Part shown: positions 35,297-46,672 of the stretch, piece by piece
Position numbering within the stretch: the stretch's first letter is position 1
Layout: every line of letters starts with the position of its first letter
Assembly: GCA_021234155.1 (NCBI GenBank)
Contig: JAJEKV010000425.1
Span: 126,001 to 190,000, forward strand
Source of the DNA: Isoetes taiwanensis
Lineage: Eukaryota; Streptophyta; Lycopodiopsida; Isoetales; Isoetaceae
Reading direction: 5' to 3'
DNA length: 64,000 nt
Position numbers and translations under genes: made by a program
The notes under the pieces: model-generated
Seen by the model: only the letters and a program-made list of their open reading frames with translations
What the model was told of the DNA's origin: nothing
The model's database searches: none

Positions 35297-35307
35297 GCTC
35301 TGATACC
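35297..35307 (-). other. Primer-binding site (initiator-Met tRNA type)
   Basis: The + strand GCTCTGATACC is the inverse of GGTATCAGAGC, the core of the standard plant tRNA-iMet primer-binding site. It stands three bases inside the upper LTR, in the correct place for a minus-strand element. A second GCTCTGATACC lies at 34606-34616 but falls inside an open frame with no LTR boundary beside it. Confidence 0.75.
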
Positions 35308-35310
35308 CTT

Positions 35311-37041
35311 TAATGGCGTCCCTTTACTGCTATACCTGCACTCACCGATACAAACAGGAGTTCATCCCCATACCAGCTCCGTACAATACAGGGCCCTCCA
35401 CATGATTAATCGCAACTGTGAAGTGCTTGGGTTGGTGGGAAGAGTGGAAGGGTCATTACACCGTCTCCCTCGAGGGCCTACCTGGCTGGAAGCGTAGAAC
35501 ATACATGTCAAGTAGCACATACATCAACATCATATGACCATCGCGAAGGATGGTCCTCCATATATCTGCATAGATCGAAGATCAAGACATCACATAGGGA
35601 ATCCTACCCAAGGCTCGTATATGGGATGGACCGACAAGCTTTTGGGTCTCGAGTTCATTGCGCATTTAATTCATGGCAATGGATTTGGCTGGCATAAGAA
35701 CATGGCCTAGGGTTGTCCACTCCATCCGCTTCCTGCGCACACTTTGCGAGTAGGCTGAAAAGTGTTGGGACTCGATCAGAGTCTCGCCACGATGCATAGC
35801 CAAGGGGCTATATCCCGGGGTTACATCTCCCCGCCCGATGGGGCAGGTAGGGATCTCTCCTCCGAGAGATCTACAATGCCGACTCAAGGTGACTAGAGGG
35901 CCACACGCCCGTGTCGACTTGAACTCAATGGAAGGTCATATTCACCACCTCCACGAGTGTCGAGCCCATGCCTTGCCCACACGCTAAAGGGCAAACCATT
36001 AGACCTAGTCACGGGGACCCCTACAGTACTAACACACCATAGGGTCGATTCAAGAGTCGAACATGAACCTCCTTATAAGCGGTCCCCCTTCGCCCACAAA
36101 CAGTGTGTGGCTCTGTGCACAGGGCCGCATCTACAAGGTGTGCTAGAGAGGCTACTCTAGGAGCATCGACTACAAAGCTTTAGGTCTCTACCCCCTTCCC
36201 AATATAAGGAGTTCATAGAGATACATCATCCATATACGTCACATAAGAATCAAGAACAAGATCTAATCTACCACATAGAGTTAGGTTCTTTAGTTAGAAT
36301 CTGCTATCTAGGGATCTAGAGGCACTGCTATGGCCAATCTAATAGGCTAAACCTCTTGATGCAATGACTAAAATAGGGTTTAGACTATCTAATTGGCCAA
36401 ATACCGGTCCTTGAGGGGGCTCCTCGACTGAGCTCGACCATCTGGCCAGCATTTCGAATCTAGAGAAACTAAGGTTGCAATTCTCCCGGTCAGTTCTGGG
36501 ATGCGGTTTTATTTGTTGGAGGCGACCAAAACAGAGTTCAAACCCCAAAATCAAAAATTGGGTTAGTTAGGTTTCCAACCCCATATATGGACAAAGGGGG
36601 TTGGCTAGGTTTCCAACCCTATATAGACAAGGTTGGTTAGGGTTTCCAATTATCCCCTTTGGCATGTGGGATAATTGGAAATGGCCCATTTTGCCTTTAA
36701 GGCCTAGGGGAAGCCAAATGTGCCCACATGGAAAATGTGCACCCAAATGTGCTCACATGGAAATGTGTGCACATTAATGAATGTGTACATTGGAAAATGT
36801 GCACATTAATTGCACTCATGGGTATGGCCCACTTGGCATCCAAGTGGCTACATGGAAATGTGTGCCCACATTAATGTGTACATTGGGAAAATGTGCACAT
36901 TAATACACGTACATTCTTAGCAAGTTGCCCCTAGGGCTACCTAATTTGGCTATCACGTTGGTACACGCCAATCTGGTGGCGGTACGCTGACGATAACGCG
37001 ACAATATACGCCCCGGAGCGATATCAGGCTGGAACGTCACA
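35311..37041 (-). repeat. 5' LTR of the chromovirus
   Basis: This block aligns with 15704-17404 from end to end. Small insertions and deletions are frequent, so the insertion is not recent. The inner ACATGGAAATGTGTGC repeats are retained near 36720-36900. Confidence 0.83.
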
Positions 37042-39838
37042 ACCCCTTGAATCCCGCCGTCACGTTAAGAGCCAATGGTCCGGATGATGATAGGTCAATG
37101 AAAGTTTTCGTGGTATTTGCGTGCATTGTTCCTCCTCGGTGATTCGAAAGCACTCTGTGTTCCTAGATTGTGATCTCCAGTGTTTTAGTTATGGTGGTCG
37201 GAGCGCATGTTGTTAAATGTGGTCGCACGTGGGTGTAAGGGAATGAGGTAAGCAAGGTTGTGGCTTCTTAAATGGGTGTGTGTTTTAGTGTTCCGGGGTT
37301 TTGTTGGGCTCTTTTGTGATAACTCGTTGTGGTGATTGAAGGTCTTCGCATTTTGGCGATTGAAGGTTTGTGACTTGAATTGAAGTTTGTTGGAGTTCGG
37401 GGATGAATTTAGCAAGTAGCATGGCATAGAAATATAGACTAGTGGGGTAGATGACATTGTAGGAAGCTTGAAAGTTAGTTAAATTTGTGAATGCTAAAGA
37501 GAAAAAAAAAGTCTGTTAGTAAGATTGCATTGAAATTGTGGACATGTACCGATGATCAACAAAATTCAATTAAGGAGTATTGAGATGATCTACTTACTAG
37601 ATTCAAGGATTATATGAGAGTTTATGCAGATTACAAGGAGTAATGGTCTTCAAGCATATGCTATCTTCTAATTCGAAAGTGCATAGTGTTTCCTGGGAAG
37701 AATTAGTGTAGGCAAGATGTGTTGGATATAAGGGTGGCATATACTATGATGCCAAGAAACTATGTTGGTGCTGTGTTGTATCACATTTTCATAAGGGAAA
37801 AAAAAGAGGGAATTGTGCGTAATGAATCTGTTGTGTTTGTAAGTACTTCCTTACTGAGTCCTGATTGAGTGTCGTGAAACTTCCCATATTGGTTCTGGAT
37901 TTCTTTTTCATATGGTTGTCAAGTTGTCCTATTTAATATTCTCGTGATATTTGGAAGTAGTGAAAGTTTGAAACTTAATTATAGAATTGATCTAGTTACC
38001 GTGATTCAAGGATTATATGAGAGTTTATGCAGATTACAAAGGAGTAATGATCTTCAAGTTCTCTGTTTAATATTTTTGTATATTTGGAAGTAGTGAAAGT
38101 TTGAAACTTAGTTATAAAATTGTGAGGGCTTAAATTTAAGGGGATTATTTATATATTGAGCGGTTTGTTTGATGTTGGTGTCGCTTTGTATGTATAGGTG
38201 CGGATTCGAGAATAAGGTTTCGTTGAGTGGTACCGGCGTGATATGCAAATGGAAGGTGGTTTGTTATTTACATTGGTTGGTAAGGTCATGGTATTTTTGG
38301 ATTGTCATGAGGAAGGTTGTCCCGTGAGTTTCTTGGTGTGTTAAACATTCTAGGATTTGGGCTTGGTGTAGTAAGTTGGATATTTGTGTGTATGCGTGTT
38401 TGAAAGGACCGGAGTGTGAGGTTTGTAATGAAGGTCTAAATACAGATTGATTCAAGTTATATATACTTTGCTGATCATGTTAGAAGATTGAGGCTTAAAA
38501 CGCAGTATAGGTGAGATGGTATGCAATTTGGCTTCACGATACCTTTGATTAATTTATGGGCAATGTGTCCATTTGAAAGCTACAAATCCTTGCACTTAGG
38601 GTATCGAGCCGACCCACCTGCGAATTATCAGTCCTGCAGGTGAAGCTTGCCTCAGCTTGCCAACAATCAAGAAATCACGGGCCTTCTTCACCGACTTAAG
38701 CAGTCGAGAATTTCTGGACTCGCAAAGGCTTGAGTGAATAGGAGATGTACATTTTGGATTGTTGCTGAGTTGAGGGTCCTCTTCAGTCAAGAATGCACAA
38801 AGGCTGCTGACACAAAGAATGCAGAAAGGCTTGTATGTCAGCGCTTACTGCATTCTTCCAGGTGCCTCACGATAGTCCGAGAGAGGCTCCTTCGACATAT
38901 CTTGGTCTAACATTGTGAAGGGAAGTGGCCCCGACCATTTGTCAGGCCTCCGGATTAGACTTGCTATCTGTAAGTTAGATATACTTTGTTGATGAGCTTA
39001 GAAGATTGAGGCGAAATGAGTATAGGTGCGAGATGGTATGCAAATTTGGCTTACAATACCTTTCAGTCTTCACGCATTGCCGACAAAGACGGTTGAGTTT
39101 AAGAGTGGCGAGAATAGATATTTCGCTTTGATTTTTTAAGTTCAAAGATGAAAGCAACGGACTAAGAAGCCGGTAATTGACTAGCGGATTTATAATTGGG
39201 CAAAGATGTGAGATGGGATTAAGATCCTAAAAAGTGTATGAGTGATGAATATACACTCCACTTCTATTTGGAGACCTTGCTTTGCAAAAAACATGGCCTT
39301 CCTATCATTGTAAAAGGAGCAAATTTCAATGCCTGGTCATAGTTTTGTAGCTACTTGATGAGATCATATAGATTTTGGCATAAACCTAACGTTCGTATGT
39401 GCAATGGTTCTTGAAGTAGATAAAATTATGCACTTCTTGAAATTTACTTAAATTTGACGCTCTTAAATTTCTGGGACTATTTATATATGTTGAGTAGTTT
39501 GTTTCTTGTTGATGTTACTTTGTATGTGCGGGGACGGCTTGGAGGGTTTTCGTGAGTGGATTTGGGCGTCTTTGTGCATGGGAGGGGTGGTGGGTGGCTG
39601 TCATCATCTCGTTGTCCGGTAAGGTTATGGTATTTTGGATTGTGATAAGTAAGGTTGTGTTGGTGAGTGGTTGGTGTATTAAGTATTCTAGGATTTTGGG
39701 TAACGGGTAGTAGGTTGAATATTTTGTGTGTATCGTGTTCCAAAGGATTGGAGTGTGAGGTTGCAATGCCAAGGCAGCGGATGATATCAGGCCGTGAAGT
39801 TTGCTTGCGATTATTGGGTTCATTGGATGTTAGTGATT
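37042..39838. repeat. Non-coding DNA with diverged direct repeats
   Basis: A ~330-bp segment near 38115-38440 recurs near 39440-39775 (shared GTATTTTTGGATTGT-like and GGAGTGTGAGGTT landmarks). A ~60-bp segment near 37600 recurs near 38003 (TCAAGGATTATATGAGAGTT). A ~110-bp segment near 38468 recurs near 38975 (TTAGAAGATTGAGGC). No coding domain is recognised. The pattern suggests internally duplicated remains of an LTR element or repeated target DNA. Confidence 0.5.
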
Positions 39839-39850
39839 GATGAGTTCAAA

Positions 39851-40262
39851 TCGAGACTTCCCAATCTTTCTTTCCCCTCCTCTTTGGGCAATGTAGCTTA
39901 GTTTACATGCTAAGTTCCATTGTCGAAAGAGGGGTGAAAAGCAAGGTTTGGGAAGTCTCGATGCTTGCACTCCGCATTTGGGACTGGCGATGAGTTCAAG
40001 CGCCGAGACTTCGATCTTTCTTTTCCCTCCTCTTTGGGCAATGTAGCTTAGTTTACATACTAAGTTCCATTGTCCAAAGAGGGTGAAAGCAAGGTTTGGG
40101 AAGTCTCGATGCTTGCACTCAGGTCGATTTTGGAATTCATGATGAGTTCAAGCATCGAGACTTCCAGTCTTTCTTTGCCTGCCTCTTTGGGCAATGTAGC
40201 TTAGTTTGCATGCTAAGTTCCATTGTCCAAAGAGGCGCGATAAAGCAAAGATTGGGATGTCC
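39851..40262 (+). repeat. Three tandem ~110-bp foldback units, microRNA-precursor-like
   Basis: Hairpins lie at 39851-39961, 40004-40109 and 40155-40262, about 152 bp apart. In each, a left arm (CGAGACTTCC, then CTTTGGGCAATGTAGCTTAG) pairs with a right arm (CTAAGTTCCATTGTC, AAAGAGG, GGGAAGTCTCGATG) across an 8-9-base loop. The arms are 50-60 bp with scattered mismatches and bulges. The 26 bases at 39879-39904 are identical in all three copies, while the sequence further from the loop drifts. This combination resembles plant microRNA precursors or small MITEs. No protein is encoded. Strand of transcription, if any, is unknown; + is chosen only for display. Confidence 0.6.
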
Positions 40263-40269
40263 AATGCTA

Positions 40270-40800
40270 GGATGTGGCGGGCTTAGTCTCTTTTGTTTGT
40301 CCTTGTTTGTTGTATCTAAAGTGGCCACTAGGATGAGAGATCGCATCCATTTTAGGGGGCACTTTAGATATATACAAAAGTAATAATTGAAAAGGAGTAA
40401 GCCCGAGCGTGACCCTCTTGAATGGTTGTCAACTCACGGGCTTGATATTGTTCGGCAAACAATATAGACTTCTCGAACCCATTAGGTATGTAGAGCACGT
40501 GCCACCCAAAGGAATGGAGGTACGAGTATACAATCTGATGGCATTCAAATGCTGATTTGGCGTCACCGGAGATCGCCTCACCTATCGATGGTTGGGAGGA
40601 TGTGGATCATGTACCTTCGAACAACCGATGGATCGATCCGTCCCAGCTGGTCCATGGCTGTTTGGCCCCTTGGCATGCATAGATTACTTCTCATCAGCAA
40701 TATTACATAGCATGCAATAAAGCGAAGGGCCGGAAGGGGTAATCATCAACGATGGACCGTACCTCTTGCGAGACTTCATCTCCATGAATCGGTTCGGCCG
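40270..40800. other. Spacer before the Helitron remnant
   Basis: No gene is recognised. A TTTGGCCCCTTGGC segment occurs near 40660 and again near 40817, suggesting a short local duplication. Confidence 0.45.
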
Positions 40801-40803
40801 TCC

Positions 40804-41469
40804 GTGGTTGATATTTGGCCCCTTGGCGGTTATAGATTGGCAATGGCATATACTAAAAGATGCAAGCTTCGCCGTATATTCCATCTCGCTAGTGAATTCA
40901 TGTGGAACAGATTTTGTGTGCATTATCGCATTGCGTTATTGCCTGGTGAGAGTGAAACCTTCTGTTGCAATCGCGGATGGCGTATCTTACCAAAGCTACC
41001 TGAATTGCCTAGTTTGTTGACGGATGTTTATGAGGAAGCAGGATTTAGTGCGAAGAGTCGTGCATTAAACCATCTGTTTGCCTTCACTGGGCTTGGTGTT
41101 GCCGGTGGAGAGTTTGTGCAGTTAGGGATGCCATCCTCAGTTGCTTTGATGGGTAGGACATACCATAAAATACATCCTACGTCAAAACCTGGCCAGTCAT
41201 TGCATTGGTATATTCATGACAATAGTGAGAGAGAGCGGGTTGCGGAAAGGAAGTTATTGCCCGTTGCATGGGTGACGCGAATAGCGGCGACTCTAGAGGT
41301 AATTAATCCCTTGTCATGTGATAAAGGCGCAGTGAAGCTCATCTCGTCTCTACGTGGTCGAAACGTGTTAAGTAGGAAATATGATAAGCAAGATGTTTTA
41401 AAACGTACCATCAGCCTCCTTGATGAAAGGTATTTTATGACTACAACACAGCGTGTGGATATTTTCTAA
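40804..41469 (+). pseudogene. Helitron-type N-terminal domain (Rep/helicase protein fragment)
   Basis: A 221-codon open frame carries the features of the Helitron helicase-like N-terminal domain. These are a cysteine pair in ESETFCCNRG, then LPKLPELPSLLTDVYEE, NHLFAFTGLGV, GRTYHKIHP and QSLHWYIHD. In intact proteins this region precedes the rolling-circle Rep nuclease and a SF1 helicase. Neither the HUH motif nor helicase motifs were found downstream; the frame ends at 41469 and passes into RPA-like sequence. It is therefore a truncated or rearranged copy. Residues before about 36 (FCVHYR) are probably not part of the domain. Confidence 0.7.
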
Positions 41470-41489
41470 CAAAGGAAACATATTCCAGT

Positions 41490-42300
41490 GGAAAAAGTGT
41501 AAATGTGAGCCTATGGGGAGATCTTGCTGTGAATGAAGGAGAGAAGCTGTCGCAAATGTTGTGTGACATCCCAATAGTAATCTTGACCGTGTTCGAGCTA
41601 GCAAATTTCGAGGTTCTACTAATACTATTGATTGAATTAAATTGCTGATTGAAACCGGCCGATTAGATAGTGTCTTAGCAGGTGTCTCTTTGTCAACAAC
41701 AAATAAAACAATGATGGAATTAAATCCAAACATTGTTCGCTTAACGCCTTCATTACATGGTATGGGTTATTTGACTTCCCTTTTAAATATTGTAACATGC
41801 TAATTCAACCACACTAAAGGTATGAGCAAGAGGACATGGTGTACAACGATGCGGGTAAGTACATTGCATGATCGTGCATTTGTATCGGACATATTACAAC
41901 CTTACGTTGGGGATGGGCGTGTAGGTTGTTAGTATGAGGTATGTTGATTCCTCTTTTTGCGATTAAACTATTCTAAGCCGCTTCTTATGAAGATTGAGTA
42001 TTTCAATGTTCGCGTGCATAACGTTTATTGATCCAAACCAGCCAATGTGGCATGAGGCATGTATCTAAGATGCGGAAGAAGGTAAGTGTTTAGAATCAGA
42101 ATTTTGGTAAAAGTAGAAATGTGGGGTGCTCTTGAACCATTAAAGAGGTGAGAGAGCTCTGATTTACCAATTGGTTTGAATGGATGTGTGATGTCATTGT
42201 TATGATCGGTATATATTCCATGCAACGTTGGGAGATGCAACAGGAGAAATTGTAGTTACTATCTTCAATAATGAAGGAGAACAAATCTTAGGGCAGGGAT
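41490..42300 (+). pseudogene. RPA70-like single-strand DNA-binding fragments
   Basis: After a frame change, VSLWGDLAVNEGE and PIVILTVFELANF (about 41505-41610) resemble an OB fold of the large subunit of replication protein A. A further piece with NKTMMELNPNI follows near 41710. Near 42207-42300 RYIFHATLGDATGEIVV and then EQILGQG match the C-terminal RPA OB fold. The pieces lie in several frames with stops between. Plant Helitrons often carry RPA-like genes, and the position beside a Helitron domain supports that source; a processed or broken host RPA1 copy is the alternative. Confidence 0.6.
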
Positions 42301-42625
42301 AATGTAAGATAAAATGAGAGATGTCCCAAAAATGAGGGATAATGTAAAAGATAAGATTTGGGGTGAGATTCTTAAAAAACAATATATATATGATTGAGGA
42401 AGGCTGATGATTTTGTGATAGAAATTAACAGGTTATTGATTATTGTAGGAGAATAATCAACAAGAATATTATCTCTCTTTATGGAGCACCTTTGGATTAG
42501 CAAAATATTCGACTAGCGTAGTTCGAATGAGAATACAATGGATTCAAGACTCACCAGAGTTGTGGTTCGTGAAGTCCGTTTATAGATTGGGAAGAAATTT
42601 GAATCTAAGGTTGTCATAGACAGTA

Positions 42626-42655
42626 ATAGAATAGAATAGAATAGAATAGAATATA
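42626..42655. repeat. (GAATA)n microsatellite
   Basis: About five to six GAATA units stand at the 3' end, on the minus strand, of the LINE remains described next. A short simple-sequence tail is usual for RTE/CR1-type LINEs. Confidence 0.8.
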
Positions 42656-45600
42656 CATTAACGTCCTCGGTAAAGGAGGCCCCCGGACTTGTGTGTAGCA
42701 TCCCTGCGAGCTCCCAAAGGGGTTTGCCGAAGAACAGAACCACATAGGTTTTATGTAGCCATCTAGCGGGCTTCTCTTGTTCTTTATATTACCCCGTGAT
42801 CGTGCTTATAGCTGGCTTCTTGGCCATACCACGATGCATCGCTATAAATGGATTTAGAACTGTACTTTGTGAGCCTCTCTGATCCGCCTCATCCGGTGCT
42901 TCTCAGTTATTAGCCCTCTCTCTTCAGGCACCCGAGTGTCTTATTATCATTTCTTTTATAGCTTTCGCTACATCTGTGAGTGTCTCTTCTTTGTCCATCG
43001 GTCTTTGGGAGTGGGAGATCCACGACCTTGTTAAATTTGGACCTTATGTACGTGTAAACGGGCACTCTTTTATCATGTGCTCTTAGTCCTCTATTTTTTC
43101 TGAGTCACATACTCGACATATTAGATTACGCTCTATCTATTTTCCTCCATCTATCTTTCTCAATTCGAGGTCGCGGGCTCCCCATCCTGAATTTGGCGTT
43201 CCCCATTACTCTTATTCAACATCTTTGCTTTTATGCGTGATATGCCCTATCGTCCTCACAGGTTGAATGTTCCCAATAAGCGGATTGTCTTGACCAGGTG
43301 TCGTGAGTGCCCGGCCAGATTCCTCATTGCTATACTGTCCATTCTTCGTCCCATCCGTCCGGCTTGTATAATCGGCTTAGTTGCATCCCCATATTTGCCG
43401 TCCACTTTGCCAAATCGTTAAACCATCCCTTTTTGTTGTTATGTGTTGTTTTGCTGATTCATCTATTGCTAGTGAGGGCGGTTTGTCCTCTTTCCGTAGT
43501 TGTTGTCCTTTATTAGGTACCTAATTGTTCTTTCCCATGCCCTCACTTCCATTGGCTTTTCCCACGCCTCATATAATAATATTGTTGCTAATGGCGTACA
43601 TCTTCACGAAATTCTGTCCGTGCCATTGCCTCGGTATGCCTTCTTGTTTCCCATTTCTTCTCCGATAGGCTGGTCCCAATGTCTCACATCCATGTACCGT
43701 GTTGATGCTACTATTGTACTAAATAGATATGCTTTGATTTCCCAATTGGTGATCCTGTTGTTGTTGCAGAGGTTTCATAATGTAATAATTCCTATTCTTT
43801 GCTTGGAAACGGTATCCGCTCCTTTTGACCCCTTCCCTCCCCATGCGTCGGGGATCCCGTATATCCATGCCCTATGGTTTCTAGTTCCTTCCCCTTGTAT
43901 CTAAATGGTGCAGTAATACCCTTATCTTTGTAGAGAGGTCACTATTTTTGTTTTCGGAGTGTTGAGAACATGGGTCCGTCTCAAGACTTTCTTCTAGAAT
44001 TTCTAGCATTCCAGGCATCCTTTGGCTTTGGTGCGCCATCATTACCTAAATCATCATATAGCATTATTGGAACTTTTGTTTTCCCTATCCTTGGTGCTTC
44101 TTTCTCTCCCCCCCTCTCGTTGACAAATTCTGTAGGGCATCTATGTATATCCCAAGCGGTGTGGGTGATAGTGGACATCCTTGCTTTACCCCTCGTGTGC
44201 ATTCTATGGCATCTCCTCCCCAATCTGTTTTGGCATATACCTTTTGGTATAGCCTTGCAATCGATCCTACTAACCCATACGGTGCCTTTAGGCCTATTAG
44301 TCTAAGTGGGAGCTTATCTCTAGGAAACGTGTCGAGAAGGCTTTTTAAAGTCCGCGGCTAAACATATGATCTTCTTGTTACTCTCCTTATCCGCTCTATC
44401 ATTATCCTTAGAGTCACCGCATGATGATCCGTGTCGGTAATCACGGTGCAAACTAGCTTTGGCCTTGTGCTCACGAGCTTCCCTGTTTACGCCCGTTTTT
44501 GAGGTTCGATCCAAGGTTTTCAAGAACCATTTCGCGAATCTTGGAACTGACCATAATAGTCCTGTAATTACTTGGTTCCTCTTTGTTTCCTCCTTTTGTG
44601 GGCGGGATTACCTTGTTAAAGCGCCATCGTTCGGTAGACTGGTATGTGATATCTCATTGAATATTTACATTATGATCCCCACTATCTCTGTTCCTACGCA
44701 TTTCAACATCTCCGCTGTTAGCCCATATAGATCCGGGGCCTTATTGTTTGCCATTTTGTTTAGTGCCCATGTCACCTCTTCCTTGGTGAAGGGAGGTTTG
44801 TGTCTACCTTCCGGGGCCATGATTGGTGCAGCCCTATTTTTGTACTGAGGGCGTTCCGTATCTTGTCCAAATCCTATTTCTATTTCCATTCCTCTCCCTC
44901 CTCTCCTCTCCATTTGTGCAGCTTTTGTTTTGGGCCCTTTTGATATTGTTCCAAAATACCTTGGGTTTCTTTTCAGATCTTGGCCAGTCCCCATTGATGG
45001 TTCTTTAGGTCCGAGCTTTTTCTTTTTCATTATTTTCACATATTTGTTCGTTCCTCCTGGTATTCCTCATTTCCTTTCCTTTGTTTGACTTTCCTTCGTT
45101 GTTCCATGCACACCGCGTCAAACCACTGTGACCTTGAAATGCTATAGCCCTCCTTCCTCTTTCTCTTCTCCGAATGCCATTTTATTTTGCTTCTTCCAAG
45201 ATGTCATTCATGTCATTCCCTCTGTCCTTCATTCCTTCTCCCCATTCCTTTTCTTGTATTTTTTTTTTACCATTTTATGAATGCTCCCACTGCTTTCTCA
45301 CGAATTTCTTTATTATTTTGGCCTGTTTGTCTCTCTTCCGGCTTGTCATCTGATTCTTCCCTTGCCACATTCATCTTGAAGCAAGTATGGGTGCATGGCC
45401 CTCCCTCCTTCCTAGTGGCCATTCCCCTAACTCCATCTTTTAGATTTCCTTTATTGCTTCCTCATTTGCTATCACATAGTCTACTATCGCCCCGTGACGT
45501 TTGTGCTTGTGAACCGCCTCAAGTCTCCCATCTTCTTAGTCCATTGCACATAATTGTATCTCTGTAATTTGTACATACCTCTATCGGTGTTTCTCCTTTG

Positions 45601-45760
45601 TTTTGTCATCTCCATTTTAGCTTCCATCAGATCCGGTTGCCATTTTTCCCCTCTTAACCTGTGTCCACTTGCCCACTCTCGTTGTCTATCCTCGCTTTCA
45701 GGCCTCGCTCGTTCTGTCCGTCCTTGGTTAATTTATCCCCTACTATGATCGCAGCCCCTT
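42626..45760 (-). mobile_element. RTE/CR1-like LINE, decayed, minus strand
   Basis: Read on the minus strand: an endonuclease C-terminus (IVDYVIANEEAIKE, about 45490-45446), then RT domain parts in order. These are EEVTWALNKMANNKAPD near 44790, a DFKK segment near 44345, RGVKQGCPLSP near 44195-44163, and KVPIMLYDDLG near 44065-44040. The catalytic FADD/YADD box has lost its alanine codon, leaving YDD. Frames shift several times. The + strand open frames here are shadows. The element ends in the (GAATA)n tail. It is distinct from the L1-type LINE at 50-56 kb. Confidence 0.78.
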
Positions 45761-45769
45761 ATCCCCTGT

Positions 45770-46672
45770 GTTTCATGACAATCTCTCCATGCTTAATAGC
45801 TCAGTTTATCACATTGAGGTGGATAATATACTATTAGCAAATATAGATTTCGTAATCAAGCAACACAATATTTATAAGCATGTATCTTTTATTAATGTCA
45901 TTTTCCAAAATACATGCTTTTTTGATGCCTTCTGGAATAAAGAGGTCTAAAATGAGATTGGGAGGAGAGTTTAATCATTGACTTGGAATCTCCGGTGGAC
46001 AACGATAGTTATCGTTTGCATAAAAGGGCGAATTGAAGAGATTTGGTATGCTTGAATAGTGAAGAGAGGACAGAGAAGGTTCATATGAAGGCGCAGGATT
46101 ACGAATGACAGAAGCCGGGTCGATAAGTTGGAGGTGGAGAATATATTTGTGAAGGCAAAGGTAGCGTCTATTATAGCGATGCTTTGGAGTTTACACGTTG
46201 AATATGAACCTCGGTACATGGACCATATTGAAGGCGGAAATGCTCAAGCTCGTAAAACAATTTTCGAAGTTCTCACGGTGGTAAGGAAGACTGGCACGAG
46301 GCTTTGTAAATGAAAAGATGGCGACATGGAACACTTGAATAAGTTACAAAATAGAAAGTAGTTACAATGTCATTGTTAAGAAAAGAACAAGGGAATTTGA
46401 GCAAATCGGTGATTGACATTGAGGGGAATGAATAAGTTCTCTGGAAACAATAGTGAGAAAGATCATGGTGCAATAAATCAGAGAGTATGATGACAAGGTG
46501 ATTCAAGATTCAAACATTTGATTGTAGTAACAAAGTGAAAAGGGAGAAATTGCTGGTAATAAAAGAAATGTTATTAGAGGAATGTCTAACTTTAGAAGAT
46601 AGAGCAAAGATAGCATTATCTAAGGCTATTCAATTAGATGGAGAATTTAGAAGCAATGCAGAACTTCTAAGG
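45770..46672 (+). other. Unrecognised open frames cut by LTR A
   Basis: A + frame at 46128-46313 (AKVASIIAMLWSLHVEYE) and another at 46535-46672 (KEMLLEECLTLEDRAKIALS, then QLDGEFRSNAELLRA) have protein-like composition. The second runs straight into the LTR at about 46673. I do not recognise either. They may be target DNA, a gene or older element, disrupted by the LTR element. Confidence 0.3.

Larger units (their letters stand above)
15704..37041 (-). mobile_element. Ty3/gypsy chromovirus, minus strand, with ~12.5 kb of extra DNA inside
   Basis: Two long similar blocks, 15704-17404 and 35311-37041, begin TG on the + strand and end GTCACA; read on the minus strand they are TGTGACG...CA LTRs. 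A purine-rich tract abuts the lower LTR and an initiator-Met primer-binding sequence abuts the upper one, both in the minus-strand order. Decayed gag, protease, RT, RNase H, integrase and chromodomain lie between, at about 22.5-18.35 kb. The distance from gag to the PBS (about 12.5 kb) is far too long for such an element and is filled with unrelated repeats, so later insertions are inferred. I could not find a convincing target-site duplication, so the two LTRs might belong to different copies. Confidence 0.72.

Noticed and set aside
43233-45748. Many + strand open frames rich in Leu, Ser and Pro
   Set aside because: They are antisense shadows of the minus-strand LINE, whose RT and endonuclease motifs are readable.
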